Assembly: GCA_025642065.1 (NCBI GenBank)
Contig: JAODUP010000463.1
Location: forward strand, 124,001 to 188,000
Direction of reading: 5' to 3'
DNA length: 64,000 bases
Source of the DNA: Paralvinella palmiformis
Taxonomy: Eukaryota > Annelida > Polychaeta > Terebellida > Alvinellidae
The position numbers and the translations under genes are program-made. Positions within the stretch are counted from its first letter, which is position 1, and the number at the start of each line of letters is the position of its first letter. The notes under the pieces were generated by a model. The model had not been told where the DNA came from. It saw nothing but the letters and a program-made list of their open reading frames with translations, and ran no database searches. Shown in pieces: positions 22,928 through 34,937 of this stretch.

Positions 22928-23334
22928 CCACACATATTATGAGAAATGTTTGTCAAATAAAATATTGCAATCAATTTATCAGTGCCTTTTTAAACCCCAA
23001 CTGTCATTATCATGTGCCCATCCTCAACTATAGAATAAAACTATAATGTGATAAACAAACACCAGTGTGGTGTGTTCAACATAAGCAAGTACATGTGTTG
23101 ATAATTACAAGCAACTAAATGATATACGATTGAAGCCACTTTGGTTATTTCGGTAACCAACATGCTTATGGTCAGAAGTAGCAACTGAAACTTTAATGAA
23201 GCTGGCATACAACCATTTAATATCTTCAGGAAATACCATTCAAAAATTTCCTTCTGTACTTTCTCAAACACAAGACCCTATATTTAAAAAATTGGTGGTG
23301 ATCAAATATATCTAAATATTCAGTGGCATATTGG

Positions 23335-23440
23335 TGTTGGTGTTTAAAGACAACTCATATAAACATGACAGACTAAATGAGCTGAACAACCTATAAAGGC
23401 AATATGGTGAACTGAAACACCCAACAGACATAACCCAGAT
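23335..23440 (-). repeat. Diverged SINE family B copy
   Basis: The segment around GACAGACTAAATGAGCTGAACAACC resembles AGGCTAAATGGACTGAGTGACC in the better copy at 41653-41840, in the same orientation. No head is recognisable. It lies just downstream of the FAU gene. Confidence 0.45.
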
Positions 23441-23641
23441 GGAGTTGAAGACCTGGATATGATTTCTTCAGCAGCAATTAAATCTCACCCCAAAAAAAGA
23501 TTTTTCTGGTCCACTTCAAACTATTACATTTCAAGAACAAAACGCCAAGAAACAATTCTAACAAAAGAACTGATTATCAGTTTTATTTAAACAACACATT
23601 TTAGCAACATGTGCTCATTTATGAAAACACCAGAGTGTTCT

Positions 23642-26600
23642 TTATGAATTGGCATTTGGTCCCTTCCTTCTGCCAAAGGTCTGAACAACATTCACAAAGC
23701 GCCTATTGTATTGAATACGACGCTTCGCCCGACCAGTCTTCTTCTTTTTCTTCTCCTGCTTATCAACCTGCAAATGAAAATATGTACAACAAATACACTG
23801 ATATTGACCTGACATAACTAGCCTCTCATTCCAATATCTGACTGCATCAAAGTAATCAGTTATTAAAGATAATTAAAATAAACTACATATTATTACAAAA
23901 CTTTAGCACACGATTATGGCCAACTTTATAGTGCTAGATACAAAAGATCAATTCACATAAATAGTATACATATTAATTTGTTTTGTTATTCTCTTGTCTT
24001 TAACTTATGCTAAGCTAAAATAAATAATTGGTCAGGAGTACTCCAGGAGAAACAGGACATCCATCACCTAATCAAAACATGGTACTTAGTAACACCAGCA
24101 GAACACTAACCATACACATCAGCACATGCAGGAAGACTTTCTACCATACCTTGGGAGTCTGACCCTTCACTTTGCCGGCACGAGCAAGGGAACCATGGAC
24201 CTTGCCACCCAGCATGCGTAATTCCAAATCTAATGTTGCCATGTCAGCAGTGCTCTGGGACAGAATCACATGATCTTCCAGTGGACGTCCTGCACAGTAA
24301 ACTGTAGCATCATCAGCATTAAATCCTTCCAGTTCAGACACATGGTTCTACAAAATAGAACAACAAAACCAATTCAGACAGAAAGAAAGTCATTTAACAT
24401 TATAAAAAATATGAAGAATACCATCTTATTTTGTATTAATTCCAAAAAGACATGATCTTATCAATCCAAGAATAGTGAATTATTAATTCATCTCAATAAT
24501 ATTCTATAGGACATTAAAAGTAAATTTATACATAGATGAAAAGAAATCAGAGCTCTGTTAGGTAAAATGAACTCTGCCAACTGGGGACAAAGTACTCATT
24601 AAAGGTAAATCAAGCTAGCTATGTTTTGAAAACTTGTTAAAGATGCAAGGCTAGTTGTGGAAACTCTGCCTGTCAAAGTACGCATGTTTTATTTCAGTTA
24701 TTAAAATGAAGAGCTCTCAGTTAAAGATGGGGTTGGAAACAAAATCATTAATTTAAAAAAAGTTCCTTCATTTCCTTGCCACATTTCTTGCATGTTGCTC
24801 GGCATCCTCCCTTCCACACAACTTTAGTCTTATCAAATTAAAACCAAACACAACCCTGTGATCTGCCAGATATTGTGAAGTTGACTAGTACCAGTATATT
24901 TTGATAAAATACCAGATCTAAATTACAATACTGTTCCAGAGTCAAGTTTTGTTTCTGGTATGTAATGTATTCACCATGAGATAACTACCAACAGTGAATC
25001 TATGTGAATGCTCATCTTATACACCCATCCTGGATAAACACTGAGTGCTTAACCTTAATTTAATGACACCCTAAATGCATAAACTAAAGGTAGTGATTAC
25101 AAATACAGTACCATATATAGTAAAGTATAGAATGTCATGTTTCCAGTTATTATAGATATGGTTACTAGATGCTGATAGCAGTAAGATGCTTAGTCGGACA
25201 CTGGCCAATTCAATTCTGGAATTAAAGGGCAATTCTAAAATAGCTATTTAAAAAAATGGAATTGAAATTGATAAATTTGGAAATGCTACAAAAAATTTAA
25301 TAGACAATTTTTTTTTCTTCATAATTATTTGTTCCATGACAAACCTACTTGAAATATAAACTATTGAGTACCTTCTCGTGGTAAAAAGTATTAAAAAATG
25401 GAATTGGAAATTTTGATGTGGAAATGACCAAATATCTGCATACAGTGCCAAGGGTGCAATTTGTGGATGATAAGAAGTGATATCCACCCACACCCATTCA
25501 ACCCAACAATCCCCTTCTATGTATGTATCTAACACCCTGATATGAAGAAACAATCTTTTCACACTAAAGATTTTTCTTTTACAATTTATAAGTACAGTTA
25601 ACCACCTAAATTATACATTATATGTCAATGAACAATTAAATTAAAACATATACAAACATTTATCACAAGAGTGGCCTTTACATTTTTAGGACAATCTGAT
25701 ACTACTGAGTGGGGATAAAACTATCAGTTTGACCTACTCCCCATTTTCAGCTTTGAGGTTTTGGCATACATTGTCCTGGATAATTATTTCAAACCAAAAT
25801 AATGATAATACACATTTTCACATGCAAACAAAAAATAATGGTTCACCTAAGGTATTTTTTTAATAATTGTTTTACAAAGCCGCCGATCACAGCTGAAACC
25901 TGTCCCTGGGAAATAAAACTTTTATTCCTTTTATTATTATTTTCGCACCAACCTGTCTGAACAACCACAGACAGCATGAATCATATAATATACTTATCTA
26001 AATTAAAAAGGTTTACACTGAAGTAAATCCATAGTAATTGGTAATAACATTTATATGAGATAAATACAGTACACACAGTGACATACACTGAACCGGTGAG
26101 TGTCAGGATCAATTTGACTAAATAGTAAATGCCAGTTACATATGATAAGCGATTTAAGAACAATTCATTATTGCTTTTCAGCTGGTGGTACACTGGACTT
26201 ATTCCGGTCAGCGTTCATGGCTATGGACACCCTTCCTTGCCAACTTGATATAGCTTCAGGTGACCTGTTACAACTGAAGTTGGAGCTTGACAGCTGTCAC
26301 AAGGTTGAAGGTGAACAAGGCTGCTGTTCCCAGGACTGCCTATACTGAACCCATGTTGGATTATAAAAGCAACATCTAGTACAGTGATGGATCTGGACTC
26401 AGACCAAGAATTAACCCAAACCAAACAACGAAAACTAATTTTGACTCAGTCGGATAACTTCCCAAATCGACAATTGATACCTTTACATTTAATAATCAGT
26501 CTGAATCAGGGCTCATGGGTTGCATATGTGGATGATTTTTTATTGGCACTGTGTTAGAAGTGACAAGTTCAGAGGTGGCAACAATTGTCTTTTAACAGGG

Positions 26601-28340
26601 GTACAGACCATATACAGATGCCCAAAGTTTTTGTTGCTGATATTGAGGTAGTTTTAAATGCTAATGGGTGCAAATATTATGTGTCCTAAATAAAATATTC
26701 GCATTATATCCATTATAAATTTTTTGAACATTTCAGCAGACATTGGTAACAATATGTGTAAATAAAGTCAGCATTCCATTTTTGTTTGTATCTTAATGGT
26801 ATGTACATTGTGCAAAGGTTTAGGATGATATTCTTAAAATTAACAAAATTATTGCAGATTTTGTATTTTCATGGTTTGACAACATTCAGACATTTGTGAA
26901 AACTACACATGTTGTTTTCAAACTACACAATCTTTCATACTGATCAAAGGGTTCTGAAATTAAATAACCGTATTCTATATATTAATGGCTAACAGAAAAT
27001 ATATGAACAATATTTATATTCCTTATATAATTATGGTTTATGAAACTTGGCACTTTGTGCTACTTTGCAAGGTTTTAAAAGATTAATTTTGGGTAATGTA
27101 CTGATTTGATCATTAGATTTGTCATGCTTGTAATGAACCGGTGTATATAATATAGCATTTAATAATACATTACAGTACAGGGAACATATCATGATATTTT
27201 CTATAAGTGTAACTCCCAAGGAATTAATATATATGAGGCTTCAAAGATGGCTTTCATTTAAGCGTAAAAATGTGTGGTTTAAATTTAAAAAAATAATGAC
27301 TACAAATGGTCGGTAAACAAATCTACTGGACTGATTTGGTTCAAATAAAGTTTTTCTAACTTCAGCACTAAGTCTCTTTCTTATAAGCTCAATTTTAATA
27401 TCATTATACAAGTGGAATTTTTTTAGTTGGGATACCTACTGGTAGATCTACATGTAAACACAAACAAACAGAAAATATTCTAGCACGACAGTGCTGTGAC
27501 AAATCACGACACAAGAAAACTACTAATCCGGACCAACAGAAAAACCAATTACTCGTATAAACTCTTAACGAGCAATCCTTCTTTCAATATGGTGTCACAG
27601 TAAATCATAAATGATATAGACTCTTGCTACGTATCCGAGCATCAGAATCGTGTTCGCTGTTGATAAAGGTCCAAGCACTCTATGCATGTGCACCAAGTTT
27701 GGGTGTTTCCGGTGCTCTGGTACAAGCCGATGTTCATCAATGTTATTATAAACCTGAGCCATTTCGTGATCGTTTTTAATCTGCTCGCATCAGTGTCAGG
27801 AGCTTAGTTGTAATTACTGCTACTAGTGTATAATAAAGATATTAGATTAAGTCTATTTACTATTAATAGGCATTATAATTAGATTAAAAAGAAAGGCTGA
27901 TATTTATAAGTAATGCACTATCTCATGGTTCCCACAGCCAAGGAAGTGTTATTTTCTACAGGTATACTAATTAGTCATGTTTTTTTGTTCTGAGTTGATT
28001 TTTTCCATATGCCGCATTTTTTCAAGGAGATTTTGTAAAATTCAAGGACATTTCCAGGACCTGGAAAATGAATTTGTTATTTTCCAGGTTTTCTATAACA
28101 CTGATTATTTGAAACGCTGCACTGCTGTTCTATCTTGAGCGGAAGTATTAGCCAACAAGGAATAATTGGCGCATTGAGTGCTTGGACCTATAACACTGAG
28201 GTACAGGGTTCCGATGCTCGGATATGTAATCACTTCGAATAATTATCATATGTAATATTAATTACCTTCAAGTCAGCAACTGTTTCCTGGCCAGTCACCT
28301 GAAGGGTGTGGCTTTGTTGGGAACGCACAAATAGCTGCAT
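23642..28340 (-). CDS. FAU: FAU: ubiquitin-like protein FUBI fused to 40S ribosomal protein eS30
   Basis: Coding exons on the minus strand: 28340-28266 (25 codons), 24347-24150 (66 codons) and 23767-23642 (41 codons plus stop), all phase 0 with GT-AG borders. The product has 132 residues; human FAU has 133. Exons 1 and 2 encode the ubiquitin-like FUBI half (starting [20 protein letters not shown]), ending in LRMLGG, after which a processing protease cleaves. The eS30 half follows ([42 protein letters not shown], ending GPNANS). eS30 is a small-subunit ribosomal protein and FUBI is removed after translation. Nothing is broken. A polyadenylation signal AATAAA (plus strand tttatt, 23582-23587) lies 55 bases past the stop. 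The 3.9-kb second intron carries transposon sequence. Confidence 0.96.
24348..27590. other. First part of FAU intron 2; no genes recognised
   Basis: This AT-rich sequence between the FAU coding exons has no convincing frame and no clear snoRNA hallmarks. The 26142-26348 frame is a chance ORF. Transposon-like material begins near 27620. Confidence 0.5.
27622..28232. mobile_element. Nonautonomous inverted-repeat element in FAU intron 2
   Basis: The left end reads CTACGTATCCGAGCATCAGA, then ...GGTCCAAGCACTCTATGC. The right end is its approximate reverse complement: GCATTGAGTGCTTGGACCTA, then ...GATGCTCGGATATGTA. The arms are about 60 bp and imperfect, and no coding frame lies between them. The interior holds one copy of the dispersed GGTTCCCACAGCCAAGGAAG family. 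No target duplication was established. Confidence 0.55.
27925..28110 (+). repeat. Dispersed repeat family R, copy 1
   Basis: It begins GGTTCCCACAGCCAAGGAAG and carries TTTTTCAAGGAGATTTTGTA, GGACATTTCCAGGACC and reversed TTTTCCAGG motifs. Two further copies, at 42745-43145 and 57380-57725, share the start and the same order of TTTCCAGGACA blocks. The family is unrecognised. Confidence 0.7.
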
Positions 28341-28868
28341 CCTGCTTCTACAAATAAAAATAGTACATTAACAGGTTCAATAATTCCAGACTCTGTCATA
28401 GATATAGAATAAAAAAAATTACTGCAGCCTGGTATTCACAACAATTATTATTACTAATATTAGTATTACTGAATAATGAATTAGAATCTACAACATCATG
28501 ATCATTGAACATGACACATGTCATTCAATAAGACTCTTTAGTTAGTGAGTAACTTGTTCACTGATCGTAAACCAATCTGCATCACAATAAATTAACTTAT
28601 AGCTCTTCGTTAATGATAACAAACATAAACGGTTCCTGAACTGGCCAATACTGAACTGATTGAGTCTGAGCTCTAGATCTATTCTAGAGGGGTCTAGATA
28701 TAAACCATTCGAATCATCAAAATACAAACGAATATTTATGACAACTGTACCTCTGTGATCCTAAATATGAAAGATATAACAAGCAGATAGTTTCGGCATC
28801 AGAAAATCTTTACTTACAACTATGATACTGCGCTTATACCAGTGTTTATATAGCGAAATCATACTTAC

Positions 28869-28902
28869 ACGTGTTGTCGCAATAGCGATTACACCAAAAG
28901 AG
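28869..28902 (-). promoter_or_regulatory. FAU: Predicted noncoding first exon of FAU with 5' TOP start
   Basis: The minus strand reads CCGTTCTCTTTTGGTG, then ...GACAACACGT|GTAAGT. A pyrimidine tract beginning with C is the expected 5' TOP start of ribosomal protein mRNAs. It is followed 34 bases later by a strong donor (GTAAGT at 28863-28868). The next acceptor (TTTGTAG, plus 28348-28354) adds seven bases before the ATG at 28340. The TTCCG just upstream resembles an ETS-type element. The exact start base is uncertain. Confidence 0.6.
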
Positions 28903-28999
28903 AACGGAAATGGCACTACATTTAAACTATTTACCATATGGTAATATACGGCCCTACAATCGTTCGTCTCATAGTAATCTCGGCCCAAAGACAGCCGTT

Positions 29000-29790
29000 A
29001 ATGCTTCAAAATATTCTGTTAATGAAGAAATTGTTTGATAAAACATAAACAGCCGTTGAAGTGGTATAGGCAATTTGCTATACAATTTGTAACATTGGAT
29101 CAATTTGAAGTATTAATAGGATTAAGAATTACTGGGCCTATTTGAGGCAGTATATCAGTGATCATAAGTAAATGATTGGAACTTTGACATGCGTGTCATT
29201 TAATATAGAATTGTTGGGTTATTATCAACCAAACTATTCATCTAAGTTTATTCAAAGAAAACTAACAAAATTAACAAGGGAAGGTAATCTTGAACGGTGA
29301 ATTTTTAGAACAGATTGAAAAATTCAAAATATGTGCCGTACTTCTAATCTTCACTGGCAACCTGTTCGACACAGTAAAGACCCTACTGTCAAGACACAGA
29401 TACCTACAACATTATATGACTGGATGACCTTTTTTCGAAATGGCCTTATAGTGATATTAAATTTCACTGCTGTTTATTTGATACAGCCAATTAAAACGTC
29501 CACACTGAATATTTCCTGTGACTAAAACGTCCAGGGATGATGGCTATGGTCAAAACATCCGTAGCTAAAAGGTCCTTGGCCAAAACGTCCATCGACCATC
29601 ATTTACGGCGCGTTTGAATATTTTTGCTGCCAATATTACTATTAATCTTGAGATTTAAGCATTTTGGGTTATCACTGTTTGGGTTTGTTTATTGTTTTAT
29701 TTTACATATAATATTGTCTGATAAAGATTGTTAAAATAACCAGTTTTTAGACACGTTACGTGATAGGTTTATTTGAGTTACTTTACTCAT
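29000..29790. other. Upstream flank of FAU; nothing recognised
   Basis: AT-rich, including a short run of related AAAACGTCC/AACATCCGTAG-like motifs (29490-29600). No coding frame with a recognisable domain. Confidence 0.35.
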
Positions 29791-30155
29791 AAACAAGTTA
29801 TCATGCCTCTCACTAGACAAAGTATGCATAATGAACTTAACGAAAAAGAGTTTGTTATCGAATAAATAAGTTATATTATTTAAATTTCCTACTTAAGTGA
29901 CAGAACATGTTATTTTCGTGTCGATTTCTGCTATTATGGAGGTGGGAGCATCTCTGTCACTTTTATATTTCATAGCATTCAACTGTAATATGAATTATTG
30001 TATATCTATATAAGCTATGGACTGCATATATTTTACAGAATTTAAGCTGTACATATTACTGCGTTTGAAATATAATGTACCAGAATGTAAATATTGATTG
30101 ACGACTTTTGACAACAGATCATCAAAAAGGTAAAAGCTTTATTGTCATAATTAAT

Positions 30156-30414
30156 GTTGTTGTTTGTTTTGTTGTTCGGGGAGAATCCACAGGCTATCGC
30201 TTATTTGGCAGAGCCTCTATGTTGGAGTGGTTGTGAAAGCTCCTCCCCCACCACTCACCACTCAGAGGGGAGCAGTAAGGAAAGATGGAGCCGAAATACC
30301 CTGTCACTACCCTGCCAGAGTGTTTTACGTCCTCAGGGTTTTTTTTAACGTCCCCCTTTATTTTAAATAATTCAGTGGAGACGGCAGCGCACTTTAACGT
30401 GGTCATCCACGTGG
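30156..30414 (-). mobile_element. Retroposed insertion with 11-bp target duplication
   Basis: This 259-bp, relatively GC-rich insert is flanked by TCATAATTAAT at 30145-30155 and 30415-30425. The paralogous block at 38930-38960 reads straight through (TTTATTGTCATAATTAATAA), showing the empty site. The left edge GTTGTTGTTTGTTTTGTTGT is, on the minus strand, an (AAC)n-rich tail, so this is a minus-strand retroposon end (LINE or SINE 3' part). The three overlapping frames inside it are not genes. Confidence 0.8.
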
Positions 30415-30479
30415 TCATAATTAATAAACTGTCATTTTAACTCATTAATTACATTTTCTGTCAAGTTCTCTCTCGTAGG

Positions 30480-31345
30480 AGATTGCGTTTTCACACATTA
30501 TAACATCCACTTTATGTAGTCCTATACATGCAACAATAGAATAACAGTTTCATTCTTAATTAGTTGGTTTATAAATAAATATTGATTGAAGTATACTCTA
30601 TATACATTATAATTACAATAGTAAGTGAACTTACTTTTCCTGAGCAGATCACAAAACACACATCAATTATTAATTGGAAACCTTTAAATAGAGGAACATT
30701 TGCCAGTAAATCATTAACCTTCGCTGATCTTGTTCTTGACTGATATTGAGCGGCATCATTGAAACCTATATATTGTTATTATAATGGCTGATCAATATAC
30801 TAGACACACATATACTTTATATTGTCAATATCAGTTTCTAAGTCATCAATTAGATATGTTGTGTGATCAATATGACAGCTGGAAGATTCGTCAACAGAGA
30901 GCTATCCTACAACAAGATAAAACATTCCAGTATGTGTTATACCTTCGTCTGATGACACTAGATGTGATGATGAAGAATGTAAACAAATTAGTTGATGATA
31001 AAGCTAACGATCTCGTTGTTGCTGCTGCCATTTCTAATGATATGGACTTGTTGGATGACCTTGACATTGAAACTATTTCTTGAGTTGTGCCTAATTTACA
31101 TGTTTTGTTACAAGTTTATTTTAGATATATGACATTGAAATGATTAATTGATTTTTCATATATTTTGTTATTACTCTTACGTTTTGTTTATGAACGAATA
31201 AATAGTTACTGCAGGATTGATTTCTTCACCATTATGTTTTTTTAAATTTAATATCATCCGTAATCAGTCTCTAAAGACTACAACTTGTGGAGAGTAACAA
31301 CCAATTGAATCACGGATAATATAGCTTAATTTGTTAATTGATGCT
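30480..31345 (+). repeat. Left arm of long inverted repeat
   Basis: This matches the reverse complement of 33530-34382 from ACATCCACTTTATGTAGT through the ORF to the ATTGAATCACGGATAATAT block. Identity, judged by eye, is nearly complete over the ORF and its 250 bp upstream, then falls to both sides with indels. Part of the left flank (30425-30560) also recurs in direct orientation at 38945-39085. Confidence 0.85.
30784..31083 (+). CDS. 99-residue helical protein of unknown function, inverted-pair copy 1
   Basis: ATG at 30784, TGA at 31081-31083. Composition suggests a soluble, largely helical protein with an acidic end (DMDLLDDLDIE); no motif is recognised and there is no signal peptide or membrane segment. 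Its mirror copy at 33798-34097 differs by only three bases in 300 (two amino acids), while flanking sequence diverges increasingly with distance. The ATG follows TGAAACCTATATATTGTTAT, which holds a TATA-like core conserved in both copies. Downstream is AATAAA (31198-31203, in GAACGAATAAATAG). It may be a small gene of a mobile element. Protein expression is unproven. Confidence 0.55.
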   Translation: MADQYTRHTYTLYCQYQFLSHQLDMLCDQYDSWKIRQQRAILQQDKTFQYVLYLRLMTLDVMMKNVNKLVDDKANDLVVAAAISNDMDLLDDLDIETIS

Positions 31346-32079
31346 GTAAACACACACCTTACATTGGACTTACTTACATGACGGTAATGGTGAACCCTTT
31401 TGTTCAAACAAATAATTGTCTCTATAGCCAGCAGGCCAATGTATCACACAAATTAAAATATCTTAAGCCGATGATTTTTGATAGCTGGTAATCAATATTT
31501 GTCGTATACAACCGTCTTTTCGTGTTGTGTCTCCAGTATATAGACACCATCTAGATAATAATATCAGATAAACCTATGTATCTCATTGACACAGAGACAA
31601 TGATCTCAGATTACGTTAAAAGGATAGTAACCACAACAAGGTCGTTAGCTTTATCATCGTTGTTTCTATTGCCATCAGGTGAATGTATCACACAAATTAA
31701 AATATCTTAGGCTGATGATGTCCTATAGCTGGTAGTCAATATTTGTCGTTATTGAAATAATCCCAAGCGAAATGTGTTGCATCGGTTACCAACTGCGGTC
31801 TCGGGTTTTGTTACGATGTTAGTTTTAGATATGACATTGGAATTATTCATTGATATATGTTGTTATTACTTTTAGATGATGTATATGAATGAATAAATAG
31901 TTAATACTGAATTTTTTTCTTCACCGAGTGTCTTAATTATGTGTTTAATTTTTTTTAAATATCATACTTAACCAGTCTCTGAAGACGACGACTTGTGGAG
32001 AGTAACAAACAACCAATTGAATCACGGGTAATATAGCTTAATGTCTTAGCTTGGTGCTGTAAACACACACACTAAAATG

Positions 32080-32122
<43 letters not shown>

Positions 32123-32340
32123 TTCTTTAATACCTTAGATTGGGGCTATTTACATGTCGCTAATGGTGAATCCTTTTCGTTCAAACAAATAATTGTTTCT
32201 ATTGCCAGCAGGCGAAAGTATCACACAAATTAAAATATCTTAAGCCGATGATGTTCCCTAGCTGGTAGTCATTATCTGTCGTAAACCTTAAACTTATAGC
32301 TATCATCAATAGACAGATACAGGCGACTGCCGTCTCGGGT
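31345..32340. repeat. Reiterated blocks inside the loop of the inverted repeat
   Basis: The block TATCACACAAATTAAAATAT, with its neighbours CCAGCAGGC and AGCTGGTAGTCA, occurs three times (about 31440, 31687 and 32218). The 3' flank of the 99-codon ORF recurs at 31815-32070 without the ORF. A 30-base piece matching the ORF in reverse (GGTCGTTAGCTTTATCATCG) sits at 31640-31660. Together these look like collapsed extra copies of the same unit. Confidence 0.7.
32080..32121. repeat. (AT)n microsatellite
   Basis: A simple AT run within the loop of the long inverted repeat. Confidence 0.95.
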
Positions 32341-33420
32341 TATAAACAACTATGGCACCCATTGTTAATAGGGGATGGCTACTTTTCACTATCGGTTAAT
32401 GCTAAAAATCGTTCACCAAATTATTTCATATTACACGGAAACTGAGACTAGTATTTCAGCTGAACGATTGTGTCTTTCCAAAGGAATTAATACACCATTT
32501 ATCAGGATATAAGCCAATGATTCAGCGGACGGATCTTTCCGGATGAATGACACAGCTAAGGCTTTGTTATTCATGTTAACTCGTAGGGGATTTTTTAGCA
32601 TAGGTTTCAATGGAATAAATTAAGGATTTTAACGTTAAACTTTTAGCTGAAAGTACATTGATTTTAATGAGGAATTTTTAATATTTAATATAGATACACG
32701 TATAATGGGTTTTGGAAATATTATTTTTACTTGTATCTTGGAACCAATCATATATGCATCACATGTATATTATTAAATGAAAAATGTTATTAAAGGATTA
32801 ACACCCTTGACATTTACATGTAGTAAACATTGCACGAATAGATGATTCAGAAAACAAACCATGCAGATCACTTTCAATACAAGATATTATGCATAAATAC
32901 CAATGTTATAGTAATGGGAATCACTAATTGAATTATAATATATGTGAACATTGATTTTATCTATTCACATCGTCATGTCAGATGACAAAGGTTCTACAAA
33001 ACAATAGTTTGAACTAGAGAGGCTGAACAGTGACAGCCATGTAAATGGGGCTGAACGTTGCTTCGTTTAGTGGCATATATATATATATATATATATATAT
33101 ACAGGATAAATAAAACCGTAAACGTGTCAACAAAACCGTAGGCTTAATGAAAACAGGACCATGATAATCGATGATATCTATTATTTATTGATTATTTATT
33201 TGTTAACATATAATGTAAGAATCAGGTATTCACATTGATCGCGACTGCAGTTGTTGGATCTAATTACTTTCTACTAGAAATTCAGTTAGTACTCTTTGTC
33301 TAGGTCTTATCGGTCAATTACGAAATATATTTAGAATAAATATATTAATTTTGTTATACAATCTTTATTTATTTAACAAACGACAGAGGAGGTCCAAAAC
33401 ACCACGTTAATATATTATAT
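32341..33420. other. Spacer in the inverted repeat loop
   Basis: AT-rich, with an (AT)n run at 33076-33101 and no coding frame or recognisable element. Confidence 0.4.
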
Positions 33421-33529
33421 ATATATTTTTTATAGTAGCACAACTTTTAATGTATATGTCTAGTGTTTAGGTGGGTGGTCTCAGACTTCGTCAGATTTAT
33501 CGAATACGATTTACTTTACAACAAAAAAA

Positions 33530-34382
33530 ACATTAACCGATATTACCCGTGATTCAATTCCTTGATATTCACCACATGGCGTCATCTCCAGAGACTGGTC
33601 ACGATTGACGAAATTAAATATATTAAATAAGAAACACTTTACATAATTAAGACACTCGGTGAAGAAATCAATTCAGTATTAACTATTTATTCGTTCGTAT
33701 AAAAAACGTAATAACAAAATATATGAAAATCAATTAATCATTTCAATGTCATAAATCTATAATAAACTTGTAACAAAACATGTAAATTAGGCACAACTCA
33801 AGAAATAATTTCAATGTCAAGGTCATCCAACAAGTCCATATCATTAGAAATGGCAGCAGCAACAACGAGATCGTTAGCTTTATCATCAACTAATTTGTTT
33901 ACATTCTTCATCATCACATCTAGTGTCATCAGACGAAGGTATAACACATAGTGGAATGTTTTATCTTGTTGTAGGATAGCTCTCTGTTGACGAATCTTCC
34001 AGCTGTCATATTGATCACACAACATATCTAATTGATGACTGAGAAACTGATATTGACAATATAAAGTATATGTGTGTCTAGTATATTGATCAGCCATTAT
34101 AATAACAATATATAGGTTTCAATGATGCCGCTCAATATCAGTCAAGAACAAGATCAGCGAAGGTTAATGATTTACTGGCAAATGTTCCTCTATTTAAAGG
34201 TTTCCAATTAATAATTGATGTGTGTTTTATGATCTGCTCAGGAAGAGTAAGTTCACTTACTATTGTAATTATAATGTATATGGAGTATACTTCAATCATT
34301 GGTATTTTTAAAACAACTAATTAAGAATGAAACTGTTATTCTATTATTGCATGTATAACTACATAAAGTGGATGTTACAATG
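33530..34382 (-). repeat. Right arm of long inverted repeat
   Basis: Reverse-complement partner of 30480-31345. The outer boundary is near 34382, where ACATCCACTTTATGTAGT (minus) stops matching. No terminal signature or target duplication was identified at the outer ends. Confidence 0.85.
33798..34097 (-). CDS. 99-residue helical protein of unknown function, inverted-pair copy 2
   Basis: It mirrors 30784-31083 on the other strand. The three base differences are one synonymous change and two replacements (Gln to His near residue 49, Thr to Ile near residue 97). The upstream (34098-34380) and downstream (33530-33797) flanks match those of copy 1, including the TATA-like stretch and an AATAAA-containing 3' flank. 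The pair forms a long inverted repeat with a loop of about 2.2 kb. Confidence 0.55.
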   Translation of the reverse strand: MADQYTRHTYTLYCQYQFLSHQLDMLCDQYDSWKIRQQRAILQQDKTFHYVLYLRLMTLDVMMKNVNKLVDDKANDLVVAAAISNDMDLLDDLDIEIIS

Positions 34383-34937
34383 CTGTGCTGAATCAAATGG
34401 TTGCGAAACGGCTTTCCATCTTACAACCACAATTAAGGGTTGTGGTGTGGTTGCAAAACGGGAAGCTGTCGTTTAAAATGTGCAGGGTTGCGAAATATGT
34501 CGGTACATTATCAATGAATTATTATTGAATACACGCCAACTTTAAATATTTGTTTATATTTCACTATTTGATGATAATAATAATTAACATTATGTATTTC
34601 CTGTCTGGTCAAATCGTTAAATGGAAGTAAGGTCAGTTAGCAGAATATAAAGAGACTGACGTAAAATTACCTAAAGGTAACGATAGTTATAATAACTAAA
34701 TAATATATAAATCTACTTTTCCACAATCCACACCATTACTTTTGATTGTTCAGATGATATTGTTCAATCAAGAAGATGTAAACAAAGAGAAAATATAGAA
34801 GGGAAAAGGCTACATGTTCATTATAATTATTCTATGATAATTGAGTGAGTGTATGAGTGAGTAGTTTATTTGGCTTCCACACTGATCACAAATGGGACAT
34901 ATGCCATGGCTGAAGGACTAATACTAGGGAAAAGTCA

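Noticed and set aside
30154..30418. Three overlapping ORFs on both strands
   Set aside because: They lie within the 259-bp retroposon insertion and show no coding signature.
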